DNA of 64,000 bases from DUPQ01 sp964563155 (lineage in GTDB: Bacteria > Bacillota > Clostridia > DUPQ01), in assembly GCA_964563155.1 (NCBI GenBank), contig CAZLVL010000009.1, forward strand, positions 48,561-112,560, written 5' to 3'. Position numbers and translations under genes: made by a program. Below, piece by piece: positions 1 to 8,063 of this stretch (the stretch's first letter is position 1; the number at the start of each line of letters is the position of its first letter). The notes under the pieces are model-generated. The model made no database searches, was not told the origin of the DNA, and worked only from the letters and a program-made list of their open reading frames with translations.

Positions 1-1
1 T

Positions 2-1561
2 AATAATGTCCTAACCATTTATGTAAATGGATATTTAAGAAAACAAACCAGAGAACAAATATTAGAGCTTATTCCTAAAAATCCTAAGGATGAATTTCCT
101 GAGGTTAGAAATATAAAAAGACACTTTATTCTCCACATAGGACTAACCAATACAGGTAAAACCTATAATGCTCTTTTAGCCCTAAAAAAATCAAAAAGTG
201 GGGCTTATCTATCACCTTTAAGACTATTAGCCTTGGAAGTGCAAGAAAGACTTAATGAAGATGGTATACCATGCTCTTTGCTAACCGGAGAAGAAGAAGA
301 TATTTTAAAAAATGCCATGCACATATCTTCTACAGTTGAAAAGGCTGATTACAGAAATGACTATGATTGTGTAGTTATTGATGAGTGTCAATTAATTCAA
401 GACCAATCTAGAGGTTCTTGGTGGACAAAAGCCATATTAGGTATGAAGTCAAAAGAAATCCATCTTTGTGCTGCTCCTGAGGCTGTAGAGATCCTTTTGA
501 AGATAATAAAAGACTGTGATGATAGTTTTGAGGTGCGAGAATACAAAAGAGATACAGAATTAGTCTTTTCCAAAACACCCTTTACCTTTAGAAAAATTGA
601 TAAAGGAGATGCCCTAGTAGTCTTTTCTAGAAAAAGTGTTTTAAACGTAGCCCAAGAATTAAATGCAAGGGGAATAAAAACCTCAATTATCTACGGAGCC
701 CTCCCATATAAAACTAGAAAAGAACAATTAAAACTATTTACTCAGGGAAAAACTGATGTGGTAGTGGCTACAGATGCTATTGGAATGGGATTAAATCTTC
801 CAATAAAAAGGATAGTATTTTTAGAATCTGAAAAGTTTGATGGTACAGAAACTAGACCCTTATTACCCTGGGAGGTAAAACAGATTGCTGGTAGAGCTGG
901 AAGAAAGGGAATTTATGACAAGGGCTTTGTAAGTATTGCTTTTAAAGAACCTAACTTTGAGGAAAAGTTAAGACTTGCAAATGAACCTTTAAAATATGCT
1001 TACCTTGGATTTTCAGATGTGTTATTGGATATTGATTGTGATTTAATAGAGACTTTAAAAATTTGGAAATCTATTGCTACAGGTGGCTTTTATGTAAAGC
1101 AAGACATAGATAGGACCTTAAACCTTTGTGAAAAGCTTATGAGGATATATGATGGTTTTGATAAAAAAGAACTTCTCAAACTAGCATCAATTCCTTTTGA
1201 TGAGGATAATAAAACAGTATCAGCCCTATTTAATGAATATGTTCTTTTGTATTCTTATTCTCAAAGTATTTTTAAGCCTGAATTAGAATATGAATCTTTG
1301 TATGACCTAGAAGATTACTATAAATGCTTGGATTTGTATTACTCTTTTTCAAAGAATATGGGTTATGAACCTGACCTTTTATGGCTAAAAGAAATGAAGG
1401 CTGAAATAGCTGAAAAAATAAACAAGTTACTCTTAGACCAAGGTCTAGCTAAAAAAAGAAGATGTACCATGTGTAATAGGACCTTACAGAAAAACTATCA
1501 TATGGATATATGTCGTAATTGTTTGAATGACCTTAAATACCTTGATTTTGAAGAGGCTTGA
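2..1561 (+). CDS. Suv3-like superfamily 2 RNA helicase, 5'-truncated by the window edge
   Basis: The reading frame is open from base 2, so the gene begins upstream of the window and only the helicase core and C-terminus are seen. The Walker A motif GLTNTGKT is at 140-163 and resembles the Suv3/SUPV3L1 form (GPTNSGKT). The DEAD-box equivalent is DECQ, at about 380. Motif VI reads QIAGRAGR, at about 877-906. The C-terminus carries CTMC and CRNC, which look like a zinc ribbon. Suv3-type helicases unwind structured RNA with 3'-5' exonucleases, so a role in RNA decay is likely but inferred. A TTG at 233 lies after Walker A and cannot be the true start. The family is confident; the exact role is not. 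Confidence 0.85.
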   Translation, partial: NNVLTIYVNGYLRKQTREQILELIPKNPKDEFPEVRNIKRHFILHIGLTNTGKTYNALLALKKSKSGAYLSPLRLLALEVQERLNEDGIPCSLLTGEEEDILKNAMHISSTVEKADYRNDYDCVVIDECQLIQDQSRGSWWTKAILGMKSKEIHLCAAPEAVEILLKIIKDCDDSFEVREYKRDTELVFSKTPFTFRKIDKGDALVVFSRKSVLNVAQELNARGIKTSIIYGALPYKTRKEQLKLFTQGKTDVVVATDAIGMGLNLPIKRIVFLESEKFDGTETRPLLPWEVKQIAGRAGRKGIYDKGFVSIAFKEPNFEEKLRLANEPLKYAYLGFSDVLLDIDCDLIETLKIWKSIATGGFYVKQDIDRTLNLCEKLMRIYDGFDKKELLKLASIPFDEDNKTVSALFNEYVLLYSYSQSIFKPELEYESLYDLEDYYKCLDLYYSFSKNMGYEPDLLWLKEMKAEIAEKINKLLLDQGLAKKRRCTMCNRTLQKNYHMDICRNCLNDLKYLDFEEA

Positions 1562-1617
1562 TTCTAGAATAGAATAAGCTAATAAAATATCACTTTTATA
1601 AAAAATAGGAGGATTAT

Positions 1618-2277
1618 ATGAAAAAAGCACTTGTGATGTGGGGTGGATGGAATGGCCATGAGCCTGAAAAAGTAGGTATCATATTTGAAAACCTGTTAAA
1701 AAATGAGGGCTATGATGTGCTAAGAACCGACTCCATGGATATACTTTTTGATTTAGAAAAGCTTAAAACCTTTGATTTATTTGTTCCTGTTTGGACTATG
1801 GGAGAGATTAAAAAAGAGCAAGAAGAAAATGTCTCTATAGCTCTAGGAGAATTTGGAGTTGGAATGGCAGGCTGCCATGGTGGTATGTGTGATTCTTACA
1901 GACAAAGCACCAAGTGGCAATTTATCACAGGTTCCCAGTGGGTAGAACATCCTGGTAATGATGGCACTGAATATATAGTAAATATTAATAAGTCATCAGA
2001 TTCTGAAATCATAAAAGGAATGAATGACTTTAAGGTAGTTTCAGAGCAATACTATATCCATGTTGACCCAGTGGTAAATGTTTTAGCTACAACAAGATTT
2101 CCAGTCTTTCCAGGCTTTCATGATACAAATGGTGCGGTAGATGTTCCTGTTGTATATACAAAAAGATGGGGAAAAGCCAGAGTTTTCTATAACTCTCTAG
2201 GTCATCTTGCAAATGTTTTTGATATTCCAGAAGCTCTTGAACTTATGAGAAGAGGCTTTTTGTGGGCTAGTAGATAA
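1618..2277 (+). CDS. ThuA-domain protein (trehalose-utilisation type)
   Basis: This 219-residue cytoplasmic protein has the class I glutamine amidotransferase-like fold of the ThuA family. Visible family features are the N-terminal KKALVMWGGWNGHEPEK, the central GMAGCHGGMCDSY and a C-terminal RVFYNSLGH. ThuA proteins are usually encoded beside Gfo/Idh/MocA oxidoreductases in sugar operons and their reaction is not well defined. The same pairing holds here, with the oxidoreductase 47 bp downstream. A strong AGGAGG site precedes the ATG. No transporter or regulator lies alongside, so the substrate cannot be deduced. Confidence 0.85.
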   Translation: MKKALVMWGGWNGHEPEKVGIIFENLLKNEGYDVLRTDSMDILFDLEKLKTFDLFVPVWTMGEIKKEQEENVSIALGEFGVGMAGCHGGMCDSYRQSTKWQFITGSQWVEHPGNDGTEYIVNINKSSDSEIIKGMNDFKVVSEQYYIHVDPVVNVLATTRFPVFPGFHDTNGAVDVPVVYTKRWGKARVFYNSLGHLANVFDIPEALELMRRGFLWASR

Positions 2278-2324
2278 GAAAAGAAACAAAGAAAATTGTA
2301 GAATAGAATATATTGAGGTGTAGA

Positions 2325-3428
2325 ATGGGAAAAATAAATGTCGGTTTTGTAGGTTGTGGAAATATATCAGGTATTTATTTTAAAAATCTGATTCAAGTAT
2401 TTAATAATCAAGTAAAGGTATTTGCTTGTGGAGACTTATTTAAAGAAAAGCAAGATAAGGCTATAGAAGAATATGGTATTGAAAATATAATGACTTTTGA
2501 AGAAATGCTAAAAAGTGATGATATTCATATGATTTTAAATATCACTCAACCGGCTTTTCACTATGATATTACCAAAAGGGCTTTAGAAGCTGGTAAACAT
2601 GTCTATTTAGAAAAGCCCTTAAGCTTGTCCTTTGAAGAAGGAAGAGAATTAGTAGAATTAAGTCAAAAGAAGGGTCTTTTACTAGGTGGAGCTCCAGATA
2701 CCTTTATGGGTGCTGGTATTCAAACCTGTAAGAAACTTATTGATGATGGCTATATTGGTGATATAGTTGGAGCTACAGCCTTTATGATGAGTAAAGGTCA
2801 TGAATCTTGGCATCCTGACCCAGAATTCTATTACAAACCTGGTGGCGGACCAATGTTTGACATGGGACCCTACTACATAACAGCTCTTTTAAACCTTATT
2901 GGTGAAGTGGAATGGGTGGTAGGTATGAACACTACTGGCTTTGAAAAAAGAACAATAACCAGTCAACCTAAATATATGCAAGTGATTGATGTAGAAACAC
3001 CAACCCATATATCTGGTCTTCTAAAATTTAGCTCTGGAGCAACAGCTTCAATTATTACAACTTTTGATTGTAAAAAAAGCGATCTTCCCCTTATAGAGAT
3101 ATATGGTACAAAGGGAAGTATAAAGGTTCCTGACCCCAATACCTTTGGTGGACCTGTCTTTTTAGCAACATCAGACGGCAGTGGCTATAAGGAAGTTCCT
3201 TTAACCCATATATATGCAGAAAACTCTAGGGGTATTGGCTTAGCTGATTTGGTAAGCTGTTTAACCACAAAGGATAAGCCCAAAGCTGGGGCTCAACAAA
3301 TCCTTCATGTTTTAGAAATAATGGATGCAATTTTTACTTCAGATGAGAAAAAGCAATACTATAAAATGACAACAAAGTATGAAAAACCAGCTCAAATGAG
3401 TAGAGATTTAGTTAAGGGGCAAGTATAA
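2325..3428 (+). CDS. Gfo/Idh/MocA family NAD(P)-dependent oxidoreductase
   Basis: The protein begins with a Rossmann nucleotide-binding motif (VGFVGCGNISG) and has the family signature LEKPLSLSFEEG. A C-terminal Gfo/Idh alpha/beta domain follows. Enzymes of this family oxidise or reduce sugars, inositols and similar polyols with NAD(P). I chose the ATG at 2325, preceded by GAGGTG, over an in-frame TTG at 2313 that overlaps that ribosome binding site. Length is 367 residues, normal for the family. It is probably co-transcribed with the upstream ThuA gene. The substrate is unknown. Confidence 0.85.
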   Translation: MGKINVGFVGCGNISGIYFKNLIQVFNNQVKVFACGDLFKEKQDKAIEEYGIENIMTFEEMLKSDDIHMILNITQPAFHYDITKRALEAGKHVYLEKPLSLSFEEGRELVELSQKKGLLLGGAPDTFMGAGIQTCKKLIDDGYIGDIVGATAFMMSKGHESWHPDPEFYYKPGGGPMFDMGPYYITALLNLIGEVEWVVGMNTTGFEKRTITSQPKYMQVIDVETPTHISGLLKFSSGATASIITTFDCKKSDLPLIEIYGTKGSIKVPDPNTFGGPVFLATSDGSGYKEVPLTHIYAENSRGIGLADLVSCLTTKDKPKAGAQQILHVLEIMDAIFTSDEKKQYYKMTTKYEKPAQMSRDLVKGQV

Positions 3429-3436
3429 AAATGTGC

Positions 3437-3465
3437 TTGTTTTAACAAAAGTATTATGTTATAGT
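3437..3465 (+). promoter_or_regulatory. Sigma-A type promoter for secG
   Basis: TTGTTT at 3437-3442 and TATAGT at 3460-3465 are separated by exactly 17 bp, about 27 bp upstream of the secG start. It suggests secG has its own transcript rather than depending on the Gfo/Idh gene. Confidence 0.6.
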
Positions 3466-3491
3466 ATTGGAGTTATGTTTGGAGGTTTATT

Positions 3492-3737
3492 ATGAGTGAA
3501 GTATTAAAAGTTATTTTAGGAATCGTACATATATTAGTTTGTGTAATTGCCATAGTTATTGTTCTTATGCAATCAGGAAAAGAAGGTGGCTTGTCTGGAA
3601 CCATTACTGGTGGGTCTGAAACCTTTATGGGTAAAGGCAAAAGTAAAGCAATGGATAAAATCCTATCCAAATACACAGTATATGTTGTAGTCTTTTTCGC
3701 TGTTACTTCAATATTTATGTATATAGTACTTAAGTAA
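3492..3737 (+). CDS. secG: Preprotein translocase subunit SecG
   Basis: The 81-residue protein has two membrane segments (about residues 4-24 and 57-79). Between them is the conserved cytoplasmic loop LMQSGKEGGLSGTITGGSETFMGK. This is the standard SecG layout: a small subunit that helps SecYEA-driven export. A GGAGG site lies 7 bp before the ATG and a clear promoter lies just upstream. In many Clostridia secG is followed by rnr and smpB; here a terminator and a convergent MFS gene follow instead. Confidence 0.95.
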   Translation: MSEVLKVILGIVHILVCVIAIVIVLMQSGKEGGLSGTITGGSETFMGKGKSKAMDKILSKYTVYVVVFFAVTSIFMYIVLK

Positions 3738-3880
3738 TAAAATTTGAAACTAAGTAATTATTAATAATTATTAAGTGATTTTAAGTGATTATTAAATAAT
3801 TATATAGAAAAAAGTTAGTTTTATATGTTACAAGAAAAATGTTTTAATTTTTAATCTGAGAAGGATAAAATAAATAAAGA
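3738..3880. repeat. AT-rich spacer with short direct repeats
   Basis: The stretch after secG is almost pure A/T and contains repeated TTAAGTGATT and TAATTATTAA units at about 3755-3800. No gene is visible. Confidence 0.5.
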
Positions 3881-3918
3881 AACTGTCATTAGATATTAGT
3901 CTTCTGACAGTTTTTTCT
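3881..3918 (+). terminator. Intrinsic terminator after secG
   Basis: AACTGTCA (3881-3888) pairs perfectly with TGACAGTT (3905-3912) and is followed by a T run. The flanking A-rich side suggests it may also stop the convergent MFS transcript. Confidence 0.8.
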
Positions 3919-3980
3919 TATTTATTTATTAATTTATTTATTTATTAATTTATTTATATGTTTATTAATTTGTTTATTTA
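3918..3980. repeat. Tandem A/T repeat (TTTATTAATTTATTTA-like)
   Basis: Near-identical units of TTTATTAATTTATTTA repeat about four times directly after the terminator and up to the end of the MFS gene. It is low-complexity sequence with no coding potential. Confidence 0.7.
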
Positions 3981-5207
3981 AGTTTTTAGATTATAGATCT
4001 TCTTAATCTCTTTTCCAAATGGAATCAAGGTAAATATGATGGTTACAAATAGGACTAGGTTAAAGGCTGCTACAATGTAGGGTTCAAAGAAACGATCACC
4101 CAAAGCCCCAGACAAGAGTTGGCCTGTTATAGCACCTAACATGGTAAGCATTTGAAAGATTCCATTAAAACGGGCTCTAAGGGTATCTGGGAGGTAGGAT
4201 TGGGTAGATGATATCCTTATGTTATAGGAGCTTACACTTAAAAACCCTATAAGGAAATTTAGGATAAGCATAAAGGTAATTGAGGTAAACAAGAATACTG
4301 CAGACATAAGAGTAATAGAAAAATATATGTATATAGCTATTTTAAACCTCTTTTCTTGAGGATATCTAAAGCGGTATTGTATAAGTCCACCTATTAGTCT
4401 TCCTCCTACAGCAAAGGCCATTACATATGTATAGAGCATTACACCTAAGTCAGGACTATTTTTAAAGTGGGGAAGAATTAAGGTCATAAAAGAAGAGTCC
4501 GCAAAAGACATAGCAACAAAAATGATAGTAATAGCTGCTAGGCCTTTTTCACTTTTTAAAAAGGATAAGCCCTTCTTAAAGTCTTGTAAATAGGTTTTAA
4601 ATCCAAAATCTTTACTGGCATTTTTTTCTATGTGATCTTCCTTGGCCTTTATATTAGTTTCAAATATAGCAGCTATTAAAAAGGTTACTGCATTAAAAAG
4701 AAAAAGTGGAGCAATACTAAAGTTTTCATAAAAGTATGCTGCAACAGGTACCATAACTGCAGATAAGGGATAGAGTATAGAGGATATGGAGTAGGCTTTA
4801 GAATAGTTTTCTTTTTTTACTACATTAGGAAAGAAGCTATCAAAGGCTAAGATATATGTACTATCAATTGAGCCTATGATAAGGGCTAATACTACAATAA
4901 GAGCATAATTGAGTTTGCCAAATAAGAGTAATAGAAAAATTGTAGTATAAAGACCAGCTGATACAAAGTCTAGAATGTATATTAGTTTTTTTCTAGAAAA
5001 TCTATCTAAAAGTGGTCCTGAAAAAAGAGGTAACAAAATCTTAGGTAGGGTGTATAAAACTAGGGTTAAAGAATAGAGAAAGGTTGAGTTTGTAAAGTCT
5101 AAAATTAATAAACCAAGAGCAAAACCTGAAACGGCATTGCCCAACATTGAAATAGCACTTCCTATGGTTAATATAGTAAAGTCACGTGTCCATAATTTTG
5201 ATTCCAC
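3978..5207 (-). CDS. Major facilitator superfamily transporter
   Basis: About 409 residues, with twelve hydrophobic segments spread along the protein. The loop between helices 2 and 3 has the MFS motif A variant GPLLDRFSRKKL, and a related GALGDRFFEP follows late in the sequence. The family resembles DHA1/enterobactin-exporter (MFS_3) type efflux proteins, but the substrate is unknown. I place the start at GTG 5207, which has AGAGG seven bases upstream. A longer in-frame GTG at 5237 sits directly against its only AAGG and is less credible. The gene is transcribed away from ruvC and converges on secG. Confidence 0.85.
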   Translation of the reverse strand: MESKLWTRDFTILTIGSAISMLGNAVSGFALGLLILDFTNSTFLYSLTLVLYTLPKILLPLFSGPLLDRFSRKKLIYILDFVSAGLYTTIFLLLLFGKLNYALIVVLALIIGSIDSTYILAFDSFFPNVVKKENYSKAYSISSILYPLSAVMVPVAAYFYENFSIAPLFLFNAVTFLIAAIFETNIKAKEDHIEKNASKDFGFKTYLQDFKKGLSFLKSEKGLAAITIIFVAMSFADSSFMTLILPHFKNSPDLGVMLYTYVMAFAVGGRLIGGLIQYRFRYPQEKRFKIAIYIYFSITLMSAVFLFTSITFMLILNFLIGFLSVSSYNIRISSTQSYLPDTLRARFNGIFQMLTMLGAITGQLLSGALGDRFFEPYIVAAFNLVLFVTIIFTLIPFGKEIKKIYNLKT

Positions 5208-5260
5208 AAATAAACCTCTTGAAAAATATTCTACCACCCTTATTTTTTTATATCAATTAG

Positions 5261-5288
5261 AATTCATCTTTTTCAATTCATCTTTTTC
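5261..5288. repeat. Two tandem 14-bp repeats
   Basis: AATTCATCTTTTTC occurs twice head to tail (5261-5274 and 5275-5288), with a third, weaker CTTTTTCAA copy after it, in the spacer between the divergent MFS and ruvC genes. It could be an operator or simple slippage; nothing distinguishes these. Confidence 0.6.
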
Positions 5289-5390
5289 AATTTACCTTTA
5301 CTATTTTTTTATCTTTTTCAAGGCTTCTCTTTAGCCTTTGTTTTTTTATTGTCCCTTTATATCTTCCAATGATGATAAATAAGTAATACA

Positions 5391-5399
5391 TGTTATAAT
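5391..5399 (+). promoter_or_regulatory. Extended -10 promoter of the ruv operon
   Basis: TGTTATAAT is a perfect TGn-TATAAT element 19 bp before the ruvC ATG. No recognisable -35 is present at the proper distance, as is common for extended -10 promoters. Confidence 0.55.
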
Positions 5400-5417
5400 T
5401 AAATCTAAGGAGAACTT

Positions 5418-5897
5418 ATGAAAATATTAGGAATAGATCCTGGTTTTGCCAGTATGGGATATGGGGTAATTCAATACAGAAATAATAAAGTAGAAATCTT
5501 AGAATATGGGGTAATTAAAACAACACCAGACCAAGTTTTTGAAAAGAGGCTACTTTATAATTTTTTAGGTCTGGAAGAAGTATTAGAAAAATACCAACCT
5601 GACCATGCAGCAATGGAGCAAGTTTTTTATAACACCAACCAAAAGACGGTTATTAATGTTTGCCAGGCAAGGGGAGTGGCTGTTTTAGCTATAGCAAGAC
5701 AAGATTTACCCTTTTATGAGTATACTCCTTTACAAATCAAACAAGCCATATGTGGATATGGAAGAGCTGATAAGAATCAGGTCCAACAAATGGTTAAGGT
5801 TATCGGTAACTTAAAGGATATACCCAAGCCAGATGATGCTGCAGATGCATTAGCGGTGGCCATTTGTCATGCTCATTCATATAAAATGAAAGGATAG
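5418..5897 (+). CDS. ruvC: Holliday junction resolvase RuvC
   Basis: The 159-residue protein is an RNase H-fold endonuclease that cleaves Holliday junctions on RuvAB complexes. The four acidic residues of the active site are visible as D7 (GIDPG), E67 (MEQVF), D140 and D143 (KPDDAADALA). This matches the spacing known for E. coli RuvC. Length is normal. An AAGGAG site precedes the ATG. It heads a tight ruvC-ruvA-ruvB-queH operon. Confidence 0.97.
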   Translation: MKILGIDPGFASMGYGVIQYRNNKVEILEYGVIKTTPDQVFEKRLLYNFLGLEEVLEKYQPDHAAMEQVFYNTNQKTVINVCQARGVAVLAIARQDLPFYEYTPLQIKQAICGYGRADKNQVQQMVKVIGNLKDIPKPDDAADALAVAICHAHSYKMKG

Positions 5898-5910
5898 GTT
5901 AAGAAATTTT

Positions 5911-6492
5911 ATGTATGAATATATTAAAGGTAAGGTAGCCATAAAACATCATGACTCTGTAGTTATAGAAAATGGGGGAATTGGTTACAGGATTTTTACC
6001 AGTTTAAACACCTTATCTCAATTAATTCTAGACCAAGAAGCTCAACTTAATACCCACCTTCATGTTAGAGATGATGCAATGTTACTTTATGGTTTTGTTT
6101 GCAAAGAAGAACTTTATTTATTCCATATGCTAATAAGCATATCAGGAATTGGGCCTAAAGCAGCTCTATCTATTTTGTCAATTCATACCTTTCAAGATGT
6201 TGCAGCTGCAGTGGTTTCAGATGATGTAGCTTGTTTAACCAAGGCACCAGGAATAGGTAAAAAAACTGCTATGAGAATAATATTAGAACTAAAAGATAAA
6301 CTTAAGGGTGTTGAACTTGAGCCTATAAAAACTCAAAGTATAGCAGATGATAGCAAATACAATGAGGCTGTTACTGCTTTAATGGTTTTAGGATATAGCA
6401 CCAAAGATGCTGGTCAAGCCCTAGCAAAAACCTATGATGACAAAGACTCTTTACAAGATATAATTAAGAAGGCCCTAGCTGCTAAATTGTAA
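5911..6492 (+). CDS. ruvA: Holliday junction branch migration protein RuvA
   Basis: RuvA (193 residues) tetramers bind the four-way junction and load RuvB. The N-terminal OB fold (MYEYIKGKV), the two helix-hairpin-helix motifs (SISGIGPKAAL and APGIGKKTAMRI) and the C-terminal three-helix domain that contacts RuvB are all present. It lies 13 bp after ruvC and 43 bp before ruvB. Confidence 0.97.
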   Translation: MYEYIKGKVAIKHHDSVVIENGGIGYRIFTSLNTLSQLILDQEAQLNTHLHVRDDAMLLYGFVCKEELYLFHMLISISGIGPKAALSILSIHTFQDVAAAVVSDDVACLTKAPGIGKKTAMRIILELKDKLKGVELEPIKTQSIADDSKYNEAVTALMVLGYSTKDAGQALAKTYDDKDSLQDIIKKALAAKL

Positions 6493-6535
6493 AAGAAAAG
6501 GAAATAAACATAACTACTATAATACGAGGACAAAA

Positions 6536-7537
6536 ATGGAAGAAGAAAGATTTGTAACACCAACCTTTATAAATAATGACCAATACGAAGTTGGCTTGAG
6601 ACCAAAGGTTTTTGAAGAGTATTTTGGTCAAGAGAAAATCAAAGACAATCTCAAGGTATTTATTACTGCTGCTAAACAAAGAAAAGAACCCATTGACCAT
6701 GTCCTTTTAGCAGGACCTCCAGGCTTGGGAAAAACCACCTTAGCTGGAATTATAGCTTCTGAGATGGGAGTAAATATTAGGGTAACATCTGGGCCTGCCA
6801 TTGAAAAGGCAGGGGATGTAGCTGCAATATTGACCAATATGGATGAAAATGAAATCTTGTTTATTGATGAAATACATAGATTAAATAGAACTGTAGAAGA
6901 AATATTGTATCCTGCTATGGAAGACTTTGCCTTAGACATAATCATAGGTAAAGGGCCTAGTGCAAAAACCATAAGACTGGATTTAAATAGATTTACCTTA
7001 ATTGGAGCAACTACTAAAACAGGTATGCTTTCTTCTCCTTTAAGAGATAGATTTGGAGTTACTTGCAAACTAGAGATGTATAGTGTTGATGAGTTATCCC
7101 AAATAGTTGAAAGAAGTGCCAGAATATTGGGTATTAAGGTAAACCAATATGGGGCAACTGAAATTGCAAGAAGATCTCGTGGTACCCCAAGAATAGCTAA
7201 TAGGTTATTAAGAAGAATTAGAGACTTTGCTCAAGTGGAAGGTCTAGATGTTATAACCAGTGAAATTGCTGATTTTGGCTTAGAAAAGCTAGAAATTGAC
7301 AAGCTAGGCTTGGATACTACAGATATTGAAATACTAGATACAATTATAAATAAGTTTGGTGGAGGACCGGTTGGATTGGATACCATGGCGGCTTCTATTA
7401 ATGAAGAAAAAGATACCATAGAAGATGTCTATGAACCCTACTTATTGCAATTAGGATTTTTGCAAAAAACACCAAAGGGAAGATGTGCCACTGTGGCAGC
7501 TTACAAGCATTTAGGTGTGAAATATGAAGAAAAATAA
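6536..7537 (+). CDS. ruvB: Holliday junction ATPase RuvB
   Basis: This AAA+ motor (333 residues) drives branch migration. Walker A is GPPGLGKTT at residues 60-68, Walker B is DEIH at 111-114, and sensor 1 (IGATTKTGML) and the RDRFG arginine-finger region follow. The C-terminal winged helix ends with KTPKGR. The last codons overlap queH by 14 bp, which implies translational coupling. The family's usual length and order are intact. Confidence 0.98.
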   Translation: MEEERFVTPTFINNDQYEVGLRPKVFEEYFGQEKIKDNLKVFITAAKQRKEPIDHVLLAGPPGLGKTTLAGIIASEMGVNIRVTSGPAIEKAGDVAAILTNMDENEILFIDEIHRLNRTVEEILYPAMEDFALDIIIGKGPSAKTIRLDLNRFTLIGATTKTGMLSSPLRDRFGVTCKLEMYSVDELSQIVERSARILGIKVNQYGATEIARRSRGTPRIANRLLRRIRDFAQVEGLDVITSEIADFGLEKLEIDKLGLDTTDIEILDTIINKFGGGPVGLDTMAASINEEKDTIEDVYEPYLLQLGFLQKTPKGRCATVAAYKHLGVKYEEK

Positions 7538-8060
7538 GGTCTTAATGCATACTTGCTGTGCTCCATGTTTGGTTTATGTACAAGATAAACTAGAAGAGTT
7601 AAAGGTTGATTATGATGTCTTTTTTTACAACCCCAACATTCATCCTATTATGGAACATGAAAGAAGACTAAAGACTCTAGTGGATTACACACAAAAAAAT
7701 AATTTAGAATTGATAATTGATCCAGAATTTCAACAAGAACTTTGGACAGAAAACTTTAAATGTGTTGACTGCTATAATCTTAGGTTTGAAAAAACTGCTA
7801 AGACAGCTAAAGAAATGGGTTATAAGGCCTTTTGCACAACTCTTTTAGTTAGTATCTATCAAGATCATGAAGAAATTATTAAAATATGCGAACAAGTTGC
7901 AAAAAAGTATGATATTGATTTTTTCTATTACGACTTTAGAGAAGGTTTTAGGCAAGGTCAAAAAAAGGCTGCAGACCTAGGTCTTTATAGGCAAAAGTAC
8001 TGTGGTTGTATCAATTCATACAATAAATCAAAGTTTAAAGATAAGATTAGATGGGATTAA
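7524..8060 (+). CDS. queH: Epoxyqueuosine reductase QueH
   Basis: QueH is the non-cobalamin enzyme for the last step of queuosine synthesis: it reduces epoxyqueuosine in tRNA. The metal and redox cysteines of the family are visible: C11, C12 and C15 (HTCCAPC), C80 and C83 (CVDC), and C160 and C162 (YCGC). Length is 178 residues, normal for the family. The start overlaps the end of ruvB. The other que genes and tgt are not in the window; many Clostridia place queA-tgt after ruvB, so queH here keeps a queuosine link at that position. Confidence 0.93.
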   Translation: MKKNKVLMHTCCAPCLVYVQDKLEELKVDYDVFFYNPNIHPIMEHERRLKTLVDYTQKNNLELIIDPEFQQELWTENFKCVDCYNLRFEKTAKTAKEMGYKAFCTTLLVSIYQDHEEIIKICEQVAKKYDIDFFYYDFREGFRQGQKKAADLGLYRQKYCGCINSYNKSKFKDKIRWD

Positions 8061-8063
8061 GAA

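Noticed and set aside
3473..3676. Minus-strand open frame opposite secG.
   Set aside because: It lies wholly within secG, has no ribosome binding site and no recognisable protein features.
6628..7068. Minus-strand open frame of 146 codons opposite ruvB.
   Set aside because: It is a shadow of the conserved ruvB frame with low-complexity Ser/Ile content.
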